From Marinobacter sp. es.042 (GTDB lineage: Bacteria > Pseudomonadota > Gammaproteobacteria > Pseudomonadales > Oleiphilaceae), in contig NZ_LT897781.1 of NCBI RefSeq assembly GCF_900188315.1, positions 1,178,001 through 1,242,000 of the forward strand: a stretch of 64,000 nt of DNA. Reading direction: 5' to 3'. Below, piece after piece: positions 53,505 through 63,366 of the stretch. The translations under genes and the position numbers were made by a program. The notes beneath the pieces were generated by a model that was not told the origin of the DNA, ran no database searches, and saw only the letters and a list, made by a program, of their open reading frames with translations. How positions within the stretch are numbered: position 1 is the stretch's first letter; each line of letters begins with the position of its first letter.

Positions 53505-54308
53505 CTATTTTTTCGACATTGCTTCAAGCATTTTGTTAACCGCTTCCAGGTGCTCCGGCTCGTTGTGGCACATGCCCTGGAAATTGGCGCACACATCCAG
53601 AAAATCCTTCAGCTCCATCCTCGGTGCCATTTTCATCAGGCGTTTGGTGAGGCGAGTGGCTTTCGGTGGCTGGCTGGCCATGCGGCTTGCCATGGCATTA
53701 GCGGCGTTCATCAGTTCGTCCGCTGGCACCACCTCCAGAACAATGCCCAGCTCCTTTGCCTCGGTAGCATCTATTACCCGCCCGGTGAGCGTTAGCTCGA
53801 AGGCGCGCTGGTAACCGATCAGGCGCTGCATGAACCAGGCGCCACCATCACCCGGTATGATTCCGAGGTTAAGAAAGGTTTCGCCGAACTTTGCGCTTTC
53901 CGAGGCAATGCGGATATCCGCCATGTTGGCTAAATCGAAGCCGGCGCCGATGGCGGGACCGTTGACCGCGGCGATAATGGGCACCTCCACATTCTGCAGG
54001 GCCAGGGGAATGCGCTGGATGCCTTTACGGTAACGGTCGGCGCATTCGGCCACGTCACCGGCAAAATCGCCACCGCGGTTGGCCATGTCCCGGATGTTGC
54101 CGCCGGCGCTGAACGCAGAGCCCGCGCCGGTGATCACCAGTACCGACACGTCTTCGCACTGGTTCACCCATTCCGCGGTGGTCACGATGTCGTCGATCAG
54201 GTTTGAGCCGGTCAGCGCATTGCGCAGGTCGTGACGGTTCAGAGTAAGCGTGGCGACGCGGTTTTCGAGGGTTAACAGGGCATCGGTGAGCTTGGGTACG
54301 GTGGTCAT
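53505..54308 (-). CDS. Enoyl-CoA hydratase/isomerase (crotonase) family protein
   Basis: A 267-residue crotonase. Oxyanion-hole and CoA-binding segments: GSAFSAGGNIRDM (about residues 63-75) and AVNGPAIGAGFDLANMADIRIASESAKFGETFLNLGIIPGDGGAWFM. In the last segment the usual catalytic Glu position shows G-D-G-G, as in several hydratase-like subfamilies. Probable role in fatty acid breakdown. It is 53 bases downstream of the EamA gene on the same strand. Confidence 0.87.
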   Translation of the reverse strand: MTTVPKLTDALLTLENRVATLTLNRHDLRNALTGSNLIDDIVTTAEWVNQCEDVSVLVITGAGSAFSAGGNIRDMANRGGDFAGDVAECADRYRKGIQRIPLALQNVEVPIIAAVNGPAIGAGFDLANMADIRIASESAKFGETFLNLGIIPGDGGAWFMQRLIGYQRAFELTLTGRVIDATEAKELGIVLEVVPADELMNAANAMASRMASQPPKATRLTKRLMKMAPRMELKDFLDVCANFQGMCHNEPEHLEAVNKMLEAMSKK

Positions 54309-54361
54309 TGTTGCGGTTCCTTGTTTTTGATCAGCGCGTATCTTCGCGCGCGGGAACCGGG

Positions 54362-55240
54362 TTAATCAACTGCCACCCGCGCTTTTCGGTACCGGCTTAC
54401 TTCCGTCCAGCCGTGCACCGCAAGGGCGGAGAATACAATAACACCGCCTACCAGGCTGAGCTTTGGCGGTACTTCGCCGAGGAAGAGCCAAACAAGGAAA
54501 GACCCGAACACGGTTTCCAGAAGCAGCATCAGGCTGACTTCCGCCGCCGGAATATAGCGGGGGCCAATCTGGATCAGGATGCACGCGGTGGGCAGGAACA
54601 CCAGGCAGAGCAGGGCAATAAAGAAGAAATCACGGGCCGAGGGCATCTGCGCACCCCCAAGCAATGCCGCCACACCTGCCAGCACCAGCGCGCCGAACAT
54701 GAGCATCACGCTCATATCGCTATCGGGTTTGGAGCGCGCTACGTTGAGGTTGGAGGCCAGGGCAGTGGCGGCAACCACGGCCATCAGCAGGCCCAGTGGG
54801 TCGCCCTTGCCGAATTCGCCCACGGCCATGAAGGTGGCGCCGGTGACGCACACCAGAATGACCACCCAGGTGCGAAGAGGCAACGTCTCTTTCCAGACCG
54901 CCCAGGCAATCACGGCCGCGATGACCGGCGCGGTGTTCAGGATGACCAGCACATTGCCCGCAGCTGTGTTCTTCATGCCGACCACAAACCCGAGTGTACT
55001 GATGGCAAAGGCACCGGCACAGAACAGGCCTTTACGGCCGCATTTTCGAATTTCAGGCACCAGCCGGGAACGGTATCGCGCCCAGCTGATCACAAAAAAA
55101 CTGATCGCCAGTAACAGGCCGCGCCAGAACAGAAAGACCACAGGATCCACAGAGGTGATTTTCACCAGCAACGCATCGGGCACGATAAACAGCACGCCCA
55201 GAGCTGAGATGGTCAGTCCTTTGATTCTCGTAGTCTGCAA
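54362..55240 (-). CDS. DMT superfamily (EamA) exporter
   Basis: A 292-residue membrane protein with about ten hydrophobic helices in two repeats. It starts TTRIKGLTISALGVLFIVPDALLVKITSVDPVVFLFWRGLLLAISFF and has LFIALLCLVFLPTACILIQIGPRYIPAAEVSLMLLLETVFGSFLVWLFLGEVP in the second repeat, as in EamA exporters. Substrate unknown. It is encoded upstream of the crotonase gene and divergent from another crotonase. Confidence 0.88.
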   Translation of the reverse strand: MQTTRIKGLTISALGVLFIVPDALLVKITSVDPVVFLFWRGLLLAISFFVISWARYRSRLVPEIRKCGRKGLFCAGAFAISTLGFVVGMKNTAAGNVLVILNTAPVIAAVIAWAVWKETLPLRTWVVILVCVTGATFMAVGEFGKGDPLGLLMAVVAATALASNLNVARSKPDSDMSVMLMFGALVLAGVAALLGGAQMPSARDFFFIALLCLVFLPTACILIQIGPRYIPAAEVSLMLLLETVFGSFLVWLFLGEVPPKLSLVGGVIVFSALAVHGWTEVSRYRKARVAVD

Positions 55241-55429
55241 CGTGGCTTCGCCTGTTCCGGTGTGGTGGTTCGGTTAATTTATGGGTTGTCCTGTTCCGGC
55301 AGCGGCTGGATGCTCTTTGAAAACTGAGCATCCTACAAAAGTCGCTTCGACAGTATAGACGCAGTCAGCAATACTCTGGGTAAGTTTCCAGAATGCCCGG
55401 TGCAGCAACGATTCAAATGGAGTGTCCAC

Positions 55430-56221
55430 ATGACTGAACAAACACAAGAACTGGTGCACAAGTACAGCGAAAATGGCATTACCACGCTTACACTGAACCA
55501 GCCGGAGAAGAAAAACAGCCTTTCCATGGCCATGCTTGAGGCGTTGTCTGAGGAGTTGGAGATCATCGCCTCCGATTCGGAAACGCGGGTTGTCGTCCTT
55601 GCGGCGCATGGCAACGTGTTTTGTGCCGGACATGACCTCCGGGAAGTGCGTGAGCAGTTTGATAGCCATGAATTCCAGCTGGCGCTGTTTAACCAGTGCA
55701 GCAAGGTGATGCAGCAGATCGTGAACCTGCCCAGGCCAGTGATTGCGCGGGTTGCAGGTGTTGCGACCGCCGCCGGCTGCCAGCTGGTGGCCAGCTGCGA
55801 CCTGGCCGTGGCGGCCGATACCGCCCGGTTTGCGACGCCTGGCGTGAATATCGGGCTGTTCTGTTCCACGCCGATGGTGGCGCTGTCCCGGAATGTGTCA
55901 CGCAAGCACGCCATGGAAATGCTGCTGACCGGTGAGATGATTGGTGCCGTGAAGGCCGAGCGCATCGGACTGGTCAATCAGATTGTTGATGAGCAGCACC
56001 TTGACGAAATGGTTTACAAGCTGGCGCGTACCATTGCCGACAAGTCCGGCCATACTCTGAAGATTGGTAAGGAAGCCTTCTACCGGCAACTGGAAATGCC
56101 GCTGGAGGACGCTTATGAGTACACCTCAAAGGTGATGGCAGACAACATGATGGCGAACGATGCCCAGGAAGGTATCTGCGCATTTCTGGAGAAGCGTAAG
56201 CCAGAGTGGCAGGACAGCTGA
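55430..56221 (+). CDS. Enoyl-CoA hydratase family protein (ECHDC3-like)
   Basis: A 263-residue crotonase. It has FCAGHDLREVREQ (about residues 62-74) and ARVAGVATAAGCQLVASCDLAVAADTARFATPGVNIGLFCSTPMVALSRNV. The FCAGHDL segment and PGVNIGLFCSTP resemble the ECHDC3/enoyl-CoA hydratase subfamily. The start is the ATG at 55430 with GGAGTG upstream. It converges on the DUF192 gene 25 bases away. Confidence 0.88.
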   Translation: MTEQTQELVHKYSENGITTLTLNQPEKKNSLSMAMLEALSEELEIIASDSETRVVVLAAHGNVFCAGHDLREVREQFDSHEFQLALFNQCSKVMQQIVNLPRPVIARVAGVATAAGCQLVASCDLAVAADTARFATPGVNIGLFCSTPMVALSRNVSRKHAMEMLLTGEMIGAVKAERIGLVNQIVDEQHLDEMVYKLARTIADKSGHTLKIGKEAFYRQLEMPLEDAYEYTSKVMADNMMANDAQEGICAFLEKRKPEWQDS

Positions 56222-56246
56222 ACCGGTTGCTGAGACATTGCCCGGC

Positions 56247-56765
56247 CTAGTTTGCCGGGCAATTGACGTTTCCGATGGCAAGCCGGTCGCCCGTTCCGAT
56301 TCCATGTTCCAGGAAAAAGCCGGCGTTCATCTCCACGGCCTCGATGAATGGCACACCGGCCGGGTAGGTGGGGCAACCGGAGCCGCTGGCCAAGGGGCAG
56401 GGCACCATCTTGCGAATGCTGCCAATCTCGCCATCCTCGTTCAGGTAGGCGATGTCGAGGGGAATCAGGGTCTTGTACATCCAGAACCCGTGGCTGGCTG
56501 ATCTCAGCTCGCGGTATTTAAACAGCATTCCGGCATCGGCTGCTATGGATGTACGGCCCATCAGTCCTTTCTGGCGTTGCTCGGAAGTGCTGGCAACCTC
56601 CAGTGTCACTGGCACCACGCCCGACGCAGACACAAAGCAGGCCTCGACAACCGGCAGGCCGTCCTGAGGCGCTGCAATGCCTGAGGAACAGCCGTAGAGC
56701 AATAGGCTGGCTGCAAGGAGGGCCCAGATTCCAGCCCCCCGAACAGGGCTTGACGCGAAGGTCAC
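56247..56765 (-). CDS. DUF192 lipoprotein
   Basis: A 172-residue DUF192 protein. The domain has [45 protein letters not shown] and [13 protein letters not shown]. The N-terminus carries a lipoprotein signal ([16 protein letters not shown]), with the lipobox cysteine near residue 26 from my start. I place the start at the GTG at 56765, whose GTGA overlaps the ABC permease stop by 4 bases; an alternative GTG at 56798 adds 11 residues. Function of DUF192 proteins is not settled. Confidence 0.8.
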   Translation of the reverse strand: MTFASSPVRGAGIWALLAASLLLYGCSSGIAAPQDGLPVVEACFVSASGVVPVTLEVASTSEQRQKGLMGRTSIAADAGMLFKYRELRSASHGFWMYKTLIPLDIAYLNEDGEIGSIRKMVPCPLASGSGCPTYPAGVPFIEAVEMNAGFFLEHGIGTGDRLAIGNVNCPAN

Positions 56766-57523
56766 GAGCGCAACCGGTAGCCGGTCTTGAAAATCCACCA
56801 GATGCCGACCATGCAGGCCGTGAGGAACACGAGGGTCATCCCCACACTGATGGCAATATGAACGTCAGACACGCCGTAAAACGCCCAACGGAAACCGCTG
56901 ATCAGGTAAACCACCGGATTGAACAGGCTCACCGTCTGCCAGACCTCTGGCAGCATGTCGATTGAATAGAAGGTACCGCCAAGGAAAACCAGCGGTGTGA
57001 CAATCATCATCGGCACGATCTGGAGTTTTTCGAATCCGTCGGCCCAGATGCCGATAATGAAACCGAACAGGCTGAAGGTCACCGAGGTAAGCACCAGGAA
57101 GGAGAGCATCCAGAAGGGGTGCAGTACGTCGTAGTCCACGAAGAACTTGGCGGTCGCCAGGATGATAAGCCCAAGGATGATGGACTTGGTAGCAGCAGCA
57201 CCGACATAGCCCAGCACCACTTCCACATAGGAGACCGGTGCAGAGAGCACTTCATATATCGTGCCCGAGAACTTGGGCATGTAGATCCCGAAGGAGGCGT
57301 TGGAAATGCTCTGCATCAGCAGCGACAGCATCACCAGGCCGGGGATGATGTAAGCGCCGTAGGCGATGTTGTCGATGTCGCCCATCCGCGAGCCGATGGC
57401 TGAGCCGAACACCACGAAATACAGGCAGGTGGAGATAACCGGCGAGAGCACACTTTGCATCACAGTGCGCTTCATGCGGGCCATTTCAAAATTGTAGATT
57501 GCGCGGATACCGTACAGGTTCAT
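56762..57523 (-). CDS. ABC-2 type transporter permease
   Basis: A 253-residue ABC-2 permease of the YadH kind, with six helices. Recognisable pieces are [18 protein letters not shown].., [47 protein letters not shown] and [19 protein letters not shown]. It follows the ATPase gene by 26 bases and precedes the DUF192 gene with a 4-base overlap. Substrate unknown. Confidence 0.9.
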   Translation of the reverse strand: MNLYGIRAIYNFEMARMKRTVMQSVLSPVISTCLYFVVFGSAIGSRMGDIDNIAYGAYIIPGLVMLSLLMQSISNASFGIYMPKFSGTIYEVLSAPVSYVEVVLGYVGAAATKSIILGLIILATAKFFVDYDVLHPFWMLSFLVLTSVTFSLFGFIIGIWADGFEKLQIVPMMIVTPLVFLGGTFYSIDMLPEVWQTVSLFNPVVYLISGFRWAFYGVSDVHIAISVGMTLVFLTACMVGIWWIFKTGYRLRS

Positions 57524-57549
57524 GCATTTCTCCAGAATAGCCAGCAGTT

Positions 57550-58470
57550 TTATTCGTGCACCAGGCCGACAAAAATCTCTTCAAGGGAGCTTTCCCGGGT
57601 TTGAAGGTCTCGGTATTCGATACCGAGATCGCCAAGCGTGCGGAGCAAGCGGGTTACCCCTGCCTGCTCTCGCTGGGAATCGAAGGTGTATATCAGCTCG
57701 TAACCATCCTCTGACAGCTCTATCGGCTCCAAAGTAAGTTCACCGGGCACCTTGTCCAGTTTGTGCTGCAGCTGCAGTCGCAACTCTTTCTTGCCCAGCT
57801 TGGTCATCAACTGGGCCTTGTCCTCGACCAGAATGATCTCGCCACCGCGAATGACACCGATGCGATCCGCCATTTCCTCGGCTTCTTCGATGTAGTGGGT
57901 GGTGAGGATGATGGTCACGCCATGTTCCCGAAGTTTGCGCACCATTTCCCACATGTCCCGGCGCAGCTCAACGTCGACGCCGGCCGTGGGCTCATCCAGG
58001 AACAGTATCTGGGGCTCATGGGAGAGCGCCTTGGCAATCATCAGGCGGCGCTTCATGCCACCGGAGAGAGACATGATCCGGTTGTTGCGCTTGTCCCAGA
58101 GAGAAAGATCTTTCAGGACTTTCTCGATGTGCGCAGGTTTCGGCGCCTTGCCGAATAGCCCACGACTGAAGGAAACGGCATTCCAGACAGTCTCGAATGA
58201 ATCGGTGTTGAGTTCCTGAGGCACCAGGCCGATGGTCTCGCGGGCCTTGCGGTAATCTTTGACAATGTCGTAACCGGCGGCCGTTACCTGTCCGGAGGAG
58301 GCATTGACGATACCGCAGATGATACTGATGAGCGTGGTCTTGCCGGCGCCATTGGGGCCGAGGAGGGCGAAGATCTCGCCACGGCGGATGTCCAGGTTAA
58401 TGTCTTTCAGGGCCTGAAAACCGTCGCCATATACCTTGCTCAGGTGCTTAACGGAAATATCCGGCTGCAC
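57550..58470 (-). CDS. ABC transporter ATP-binding protein
   Basis: A 306-residue ATPase of the YadG type. Walker [12 protein letters not shown], signature [15 protein letters not shown], Walker [12 protein letters not shown] and the H-loop [13 protein letters not shown]-terminal extension of about 80 residues follows the nucleotide-binding domain. It is the first gene of the unit with the YadH-like permease. Exported substrate unknown. Confidence 0.92.
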   Translation of the reverse strand: MQPDISVKHLSKVYGDGFQALKDINLDIRRGEIFALLGPNGAGKTTLISIICGIVNASSGQVTAAGYDIVKDYRKARETIGLVPQELNTDSFETVWNAVSFSRGLFGKAPKPAHIEKVLKDLSLWDKRNNRIMSLSGGMKRRLMIAKALSHEPQILFLDEPTAGVDVELRRDMWEMVRKLREHGVTIILTTHYIEEAEEMADRIGVIRGGEIILVEDKAQLMTKLGKKELRLQLQHKLDKVPGELTLEPIELSEDGYELIYTFDSQREQAGVTRLLRTLGDLGIEYRDLQTRESSLEEIFVGLVHE

Positions 58471-58602
58471 GGGCGTGTCCTGTGGTCAGAATGGGTCGAA
58501 TTGAAGGCGCAGTATTTTCTCATGAGTAGCGCCAGTTTAGAAACCTTTGCCTCGGCCGGAGAAAACCCCATAATGCCGGCCGGGTTTGTTCGGGAGGCGG
58601 TT

Positions 58603-59064
58603 ATGTTACGCGCTATTGCTGTTACAGGATTGATTCTGGCCGTGGTTGTTGCCGGTGTGTTCGGTTGGCGCCTGCTCGGAGACACTGACGAAACGTCCAG
58701 CGGAGAAAGCCAGACCGTTCCGTGTGATCTGCTGGAAAGCGGTCCATGCCAATGGTCGAACGGGGCAGGAGATTGGCAGGTAGCCCTCAACACCGTGGGC
58801 TTGGGCGCTCAAGGCACCGAATACCAGCTTACCGTTGCCACGCCGGAGCGTCCGGAACGCTTTTTGGCTGTTCTCCGGGGCGAGTCCATGTACATGGGCG
58901 AGTACCCTGTGCCACTCGGCAAACAGGCGGAAAACCAGTACTCCGCCCGTTTCACAGCCCCGTTTTGCACCGTGGATGGCACAATGACCTGGCGCATTGA
59001 TCTGCAACAGGGCCAGGAACCCATCGAAAACATCCCGGTTAAGCTGGTTTTCCAGGCCGAATAG
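58603..59064 (+). CDS. Hypothetical membrane-anchored protein
   Basis: A 153-residue protein with one N-terminal hydrophobic helix (LRAIAVTGLILAVVVAGVFGW) and a periplasmic domain with three cysteines (PCDLLESGPC and FCTVDG) that could form disulfides. GGGAGG lies about five bases before the ATG at 58603; the frame upstream of it is not protein-like. Divergent from the ABC ATPase. Function unknown. Confidence 0.72.
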   Translation: MLRAIAVTGLILAVVVAGVFGWRLLGDTDETSSGESQTVPCDLLESGPCQWSNGAGDWQVALNTVGLGAQGTEYQLTVATPERPERFLAVLRGESMYMGEYPVPLGKQAENQYSARFTAPFCTVDGTMTWRIDLQQGQEPIENIPVKLVFQAE

Positions 59065-59153
59065 CACAGGGACAGCTGAACCGGCATCTGGTCGGCTGAC
59101 AACGGTACGGGATTGTGTAAAATCATCTCATCGCCATTTGCAGGGACAACGTG

Positions 59154-59465
59154 ATGGATTACGGAGATAGCGTTCAGAAGGTTCTGCTCAGAAAAATCCG
59201 CAAAGCCGAACAGGATCTGATTCAGCTGAAGCTGGATTACTGCCGGTTTGTTTTCGGCCTGACTCATCGTGCGAAAGTGCTGGCCGGCGGCGTAACCTAT
59301 GTGGTTCGTTCCGTGGATGTAGATAGCATGGCCAATACGGATGATGGCGGCTTCAGCCGGCCTGAAATAACCGGAACCCGAGTGGACGAGCAGGATCATG
59401 CAGAACCCGTTCCCCTGGGTACCGACTGGGCACTTGAAACCGCAAACAGACAGGCTGCTAAATAA
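59154..59465 (+). CDS. Hypothetical protein, about 100 residues
   Basis: A 103-residue soluble protein beginning MDYGDSVQKVLLRKIRKAEQDLIQLKLDYCRFVFG, with helical N-terminus and an acidic C-terminus. AGGGA is about eight bases upstream of the ATG at 59154; a GTG three bases earlier is possible. It overlaps the convergent gene by 8 bases. No family recognised. Confidence 0.6.
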   Translation: MDYGDSVQKVLLRKIRKAEQDLIQLKLDYCRFVFGLTHRAKVLAGGVTYVVRSVDVDSMANTDDGGFSRPEITGTRVDEQDHAEPVPLGTDWALETANRQAAK

Positions 59466-60066
59466 ACGCGTTGGCAGTAATGGCGTCGTAAAGACTCGAC
59501 GTGGGCGGTACGAAATGGTTGTATCGCCAGAACTCCGCACCTTCCAGACCCGCCCGGAAGCAAGCCAGATAAACCGCACTGTCTGTTAATGTGCTGATCG
59601 CCTGCATCGCCTCCGGTTGACGAATCCCCGTTTTTCGATTGATGGTCTGGGCAACAATCCCGGCCACTGCCTCGGAATGCCGACCGCCTTTGTCGCTCAG
59701 GGCGCACCCGGCACCGTACAGCCAAGCCGTGGCATAGGCTTTGACCGTCTCGGGTGCGGTCGATAACTCCAGACCCTTTACACGGCAATCCCGTTCCTGG
59801 AGGCCAGCCAGAATGTGCAATCGGGAGATGAGCTCAGCCCGGTCCGGACCTGCCTCAGTAACCGGCTTTCTGCTGGCAACCGGCCATTCGAAACTGTTTG
59901 AGGGCAGGTCGTTAGGCACCGTGTCCTTCGTTTCTGGCCAGATTTCCTGGCGACCGACTGCGATGGGTTCTGAACGCACCAGCGAGATAACCCGAACAGC
60001 CAGCAGGACAAGCAGCGCCAGCAGCCCGACCTGTGTGAAGAGAATCAACCCGTTAACCATCATCAC
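59458..60066 (-). CDS. Hypothetical membrane-anchored protein
   Basis: A 202-residue protein with one N-terminal helix (VNGLILFTQVGLLALLVLLAVRVISLV), a variable linker and a C-terminal helical domain (ETVKAYATAWLYGAGCALSDKGGRHSEAVAGIVAQTINRKTG). Two cysteines (ERDCRVKG and GAGCALSD) are present. No family recognised. The 132 bases to its right hold an ACCGGT-flanked imperfect hairpin (about 60132-60151) but nothing else. Confidence 0.68.
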   Translation of the reverse strand: MMMVNGLILFTQVGLLALLVLLAVRVISLVRSEPIAVGRQEIWPETKDTVPNDLPSNSFEWPVASRKPVTEAGPDRAELISRLHILAGLQERDCRVKGLELSTAPETVKAYATAWLYGAGCALSDKGGRHSEAVAGIVAQTINRKTGIRQPEAMQAISTLTDSAVYLACFRAGLEGAEFWRYNHFVPPTSSLYDAITANAFI

Positions 60067-60198
60067 CAGAACTCTGAATGTTGCTATAAGTGACCAGAGT
60101 GTAACGGAGTGTATCTGAACAATGCCGCCGACCGGTCCTCAATTACCGGTTTAGCGTTGGCCGAAATGACGGAACTGTGATGGGGATCGCAGTGCGGG

Positions 60199-61665
60199 TT
60201 AGCAGGTGGGCATGGTCTGCAAGGCCAGTTTGCGGCGAATATAGCGGCCAAGAATGTCTACGCCAATGTTAAGCATGGCCGTTATCAGGATCAGAACCAT
60301 TGCCTGGTCGAACCGAATACTCTGTATAGCGCTATCAACGTAGAAGCCAAGGGTGTAGATGCCGAGAATACCAAGGATGGCGGTTTCTCTCATGATGATT
60401 TCCCAGCGATAGAACAGAAATGCCAGAAATGATCGGTAGATCCGGGGCACGAGTTCCCAGCTATAGCGATTAAAGCCTGTGGGGGCATCGGATCTCAAAC
60501 GGATCGTGTTGGTTTGCCGGCCAATCAGGTGGCCTATGATGCCGCCATTGTGAAGGGCCAATGCAACCACCGCAGGGAGCATGGAAGGTCCCCAGAGTTG
60601 CAGAAGTATGTAGGCCAGGATGTATTCCGGGGTTGATCGGGCAATCACCAGAAAAATATGGCCGGAGGTTCGACGTATCGGGCCGCCAAAGTGATTTGAG
60701 ATCAAAGGGAACGCTAGCAGCGTGAGGATACCCGTGGCCACCAGCGCAATCTGAGTGAGAATCACAGTATTCCATATGCCAGGCAATGCCTGCTCGACCA
60801 TCAGTTCATTTAGCCACGGTAAAAGGCCCGCGAGGCCCTCTCCATCCCTGAGTGGGCTGGGGACAATATCCTCGGTGAAAAACCGCTCAACATTACCCCA
60901 GACGATGGGCAGGCCATCGCCAAGGAAAAACGGAGCCCCCACGATATACACGGGTAACAACTTGGGTCTTACCCAAAGGGGAATCGTTGCAATGAGCACG
61001 TAAAAGAGGATTAACATTGCGCCGGCGTCGGAGTACATCCCCTGGGAAAAAGAGGTTTCCAGATAAAACCCCAGAGTTGGCAGGCCAACAAATCCGAGTA
61101 TGGCACTCGAACGCAGCCCGCACTCCAGGCGATAGGCGGTGTAGGTTCTCAACTGGACCCAGCAATCAGGAATTCTGGTATACAGAAACGCGGCGATGGT
61201 TCCTGTGCCCGGTGGCAAGAGCCTGCCTGGTTCCGGGTCAGCTTCCTCGAGAATCTCGGAGTAAACCTTGGCGAAGATGCCGGAATAGGGTATCGCGATC
61301 GCCAACACGCCCGTCAGGGGATGGAAACCGAAAAACTGCAAAAAAATAAGAGCCCAGAAAAGCTCATGAATCGCCCTGATGAACGCGCAAAACACCCGCA
61401 CCGGGAGGAATCGGTACACCAGAGCCAAAAAAAATCCGCAAACTCCGCCAACGGTCACCCCAACAAAGGCGAAGGCCACCGTTCGCAACAAGGCGGTAAG
61501 AAGGCCCTCGCTGCTGAAAAAGTTCGGAGTGAGTACACCCAGAAAAAAGTTGCCGAGATCCCGCCAGGGATTGTTCGCGGTGATCGCAATATCGGCAAAC
61601 AGGAGACCCACGAGTGCAATAGCAAGAAAGATCAGGCTGGTGCGAACCGTTGGGTAGGAGAGCAT
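60199..61665 (-). CDS. PhnE-type ABC permease, fused double domain
   Basis: A 488-residue membrane protein that joins two permease domains in one chain. The first half has RAIHELFWALIFLQFFGFHPLTGVLAIAIPYSGIFAKVYSEILEEAD, and the second has IARSTPEYILAYILLQLWGPSMLPAVVALALHNGGIIGHLIGRQTN, both matching the cytoplasmic EAA-like loop of PhnE permeases. Usual PhnE is about 260 residues, so this is twice the size. The start at 61665 avoids a long overlap with the ATPase gene; a start at 61761 would add 32 residues. It is the last gene of a three-gene importer. Confidence 0.83.
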   Translation of the reverse strand: MLSYPTVRTSLIFLAIALVGLLFADIAITANNPWRDLGNFFLGVLTPNFFSSEGLLTALLRTVAFAFVGVTVGGVCGFFLALVYRFLPVRVFCAFIRAIHELFWALIFLQFFGFHPLTGVLAIAIPYSGIFAKVYSEILEEADPEPGRLLPPGTGTIAAFLYTRIPDCWVQLRTYTAYRLECGLRSSAILGFVGLPTLGFYLETSFSQGMYSDAGAMLILFYVLIATIPLWVRPKLLPVYIVGAPFFLGDGLPIVWGNVERFFTEDIVPSPLRDGEGLAGLLPWLNELMVEQALPGIWNTVILTQIALVATGILTLLAFPLISNHFGGPIRRTSGHIFLVIARSTPEYILAYILLQLWGPSMLPAVVALALHNGGIIGHLIGRQTNTIRLRSDAPTGFNRYSWELVPRIYRSFLAFLFYRWEIIMRETAILGILGIYTLGFYVDSAIQSIRFDQAMVLILITAMLNIGVDILGRYIRRKLALQTMPTC

Positions 61666-61678
61666 CTTGCGACAGACC

Positions 61679-62329
61679 CTAATACAGCGACATGATGTCT
61701 GCGGCCGCCAATTGGTCAGTAGGCGCATCAAGGGCAACCTGCCCGTTCTGTATGCCAACAATGCGGTTACAGTACTTCATCGCCATTTCGACATCGTGAA
61801 GAGCGATAACACTGGTTTTGAAGCGATCCCGGAGCAATTGCATAACGTGATGCGCCATGGGCCCGTCCAGAGCCGAGATGGGCTCATCTGCCAATAAGAC
61901 CGGGGCGTTGCGATAAAGGGCTCTTGCAATGGCTACCCGTTGGCGCTGTCCGCCAGAGAGCGAAGCTGTGGGAATCCAGAGTTTCTCAGACATTCTTAAA
62001 GCGTCCAGAAGCTCCAGAACCTGTTTTCTATCCTGCTTGAAGGGCCGCACAAGGGTAACAGTGTTGTACCAGGTGGCATGCTTATCGAGTTGGCCCATAA
62101 AAACGTTGTGAAACACCGGAAGGGCGTTCACCAGACCAAGCTCCTGAGGGACAAGAGACGACTGGCCATCCACTCGCTGGTGAATAAGCCGGATAAGAGT
62201 AGACTTGCCTGCACCACTCTTACCGACCAGAGCGACCTGATCTCCTTCCTTTACCTTGAGGGTGAGGGGCCCGATTACCCGCTCACCTCCAAAAGAGGCC
62301 GTCAGGCCTGAGAGATCAAAGCCTGCCAT
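61679..62329 (-). CDS. PhnC-type ABC importer ATPase
   Basis: A 216-residue ATP-binding protein. Walker A GKSGAGKSTLIRL, signature LSGGQRQRVAIARALY, Walker B VLLADEPISALD and the H-loop ALHDVEMA. FGGERVIGPLTLKVKEGD and the LVNALPVFHNVFMGQLD segment resemble PhnC. Its ATG overlaps the stop of the binding-protein gene by one base (TGATG), implying coupled translation. It is shorter than typical PhnC (about 250-260). Confidence 0.85.
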   Translation of the reverse strand: MAGFDLSGLTASFGGERVIGPLTLKVKEGDQVALVGKSGAGKSTLIRLIHQRVDGQSSLVPQELGLVNALPVFHNVFMGQLDKHATWYNTVTLVRPFKQDRKQVLELLDALRMSEKLWIPTASLSGGQRQRVAIARALYRNAPVLLADEPISALDGPMAHHVMQLLRDRFKTSVIALHDVEMAMKYCNRIVGIQNGQVALDAPTDQLAAADIMSLY

Positions 62330-63195
62330 CAATCAATGATTCCGATTTCTTTCGCTACTTTGCGAATAGGCTCATAATCGTCGTTTGAGGCGGGAATAAA
62401 ATCAGAACGCGGGAAGCTTTCAAGCAACTCCGGATCATCAAGCGAGAGCAGTGCCTCACGAACGCGGTCAGTAAAGCCTTCGCCGTAGTTTTCATCCACG
62501 TCGCCACGGATACTCCATTGGTAGTTCGGGAACCCGGGTGTTTTCCAGATGACCTTCACGGCGTCGGTATCAATGTTTCCGTCTTCCAGTTCTTTTTCCC
62601 AGACCGCGAAGTTCATTGCGCCCACTTCGTAGGTACCGGACTCAACCAGTCGGAGGGTGCGAGTGTGGTTGCCACTGTAGCCGACCCGAGAAAAGACATC
62701 CTCAGGTGCCTCGCCAAATGTTTCGCGAATGTGGTACTCGGGAATCAATCGTCCAGACGTTGAGCCCTTTGATCCGAAGGTAAAGGTCTTACCACGTACT
62801 TCTTCTGGCAGGCCATCCTGACGATCCAGGCCGGTGCTCTCGTGAGCAATAAAATAGACATAGAAGGCCTGATCCTCAGTGCCTTGTGCGATTGCCTGCG
62901 AGCCGGGTACCAGTGATCTCGCCTGAACGCCCGAAAGGCCGCCGAACCACGCCAACTGCACCTGATTATTCCGGAATGCGGAAACGGCAGCGGCATAGGA
63001 TTTCACGGGGATGTACTTCACATCGGCATCCAGTTCCTCGGAAAGGTAGTCCGCAATGCCGCGAAAGCGCTCGACGAGTTTGGTTTCATCCTCGTCCGGT
63101 ATTGCCGTGAAAATGAACGTTTGAGCGGAGGCGGTGGCTGCAAATAGCGAACAGAGACCAATAATCAGCAATTTCCGTATAAGATTGTGGGTCAT
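62329..63195 (-). CDS. PhnD-type substrate-binding protein, putative selenium oxyanion ABC importer
   Basis: A 288-residue periplasmic binding protein. The start at 63195 has AGGA upstream and yields a signal peptide (IRKLLIIGLCSLFAATASAQ). The mature part runs FIFTAIPDEDETKLVERFRGIADYLSEELDADVKYIPVKSYAAAVSAFRNNQVQLAWFGGLSGVQARSLVPG, the PhnD/COG3221 pattern that also covers a group annotated as putative selenate importers. It is the first gene of the operon and is divergent from a SenB-like gene, so selenium is the most likely substrate; phosphonate or phosphite cannot be excluded. Confidence 0.85.
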   Translation of the reverse strand: MTHNLIRKLLIIGLCSLFAATASAQTFIFTAIPDEDETKLVERFRGIADYLSEELDADVKYIPVKSYAAAVSAFRNNQVQLAWFGGLSGVQARSLVPGSQAIAQGTEDQAFYVYFIAHESTGLDRQDGLPEEVRGKTFTFGSKGSTSGRLIPEYHIRETFGEAPEDVFSRVGYSGNHTRTLRLVESGTYEVGAMNFAVWEKELEDGNIDTDAVKVIWKTPGFPNYQWSIRGDVDENYGEGFTDRVREALLSLDDPELLESFPRSDFIPASNDDYEPIRKVAKEIGIID

Positions 63196-63229
63196 GGTTT
63201 TTCCTTTTTGGAATGGATATTTACAGTGA

Positions 63230-63285
63230 AGAGTTGAAGCGAGCGACTCCTGCTTCAGAAGGATACCTTGATTTAGGTTAACTCT
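63230..63285. promoter_or_regulatory. Nested inverted repeats in the divergent importer/senB promoter region
   Basis: TGAAGC (63235-63240) pairs with GCTTCA (63252-63257) across 11 bases, and the flanking AGAGTT (63230-63235) can pair with AACTCT (63280-63285). They sit in the 171-base gap between the importer operon and the SenB-like gene. They may be an operator or a leader structure; short arms make chance pairing possible. Confidence 0.25.
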
Positions 63286-63366
63286 GAACAGCCCTACGGT
63301 TTGCGGGTTTAATTGGCTCAGGGCCTGACACTTCATTTTACAGCAAGCTGGGTTTAATCAAAGACA

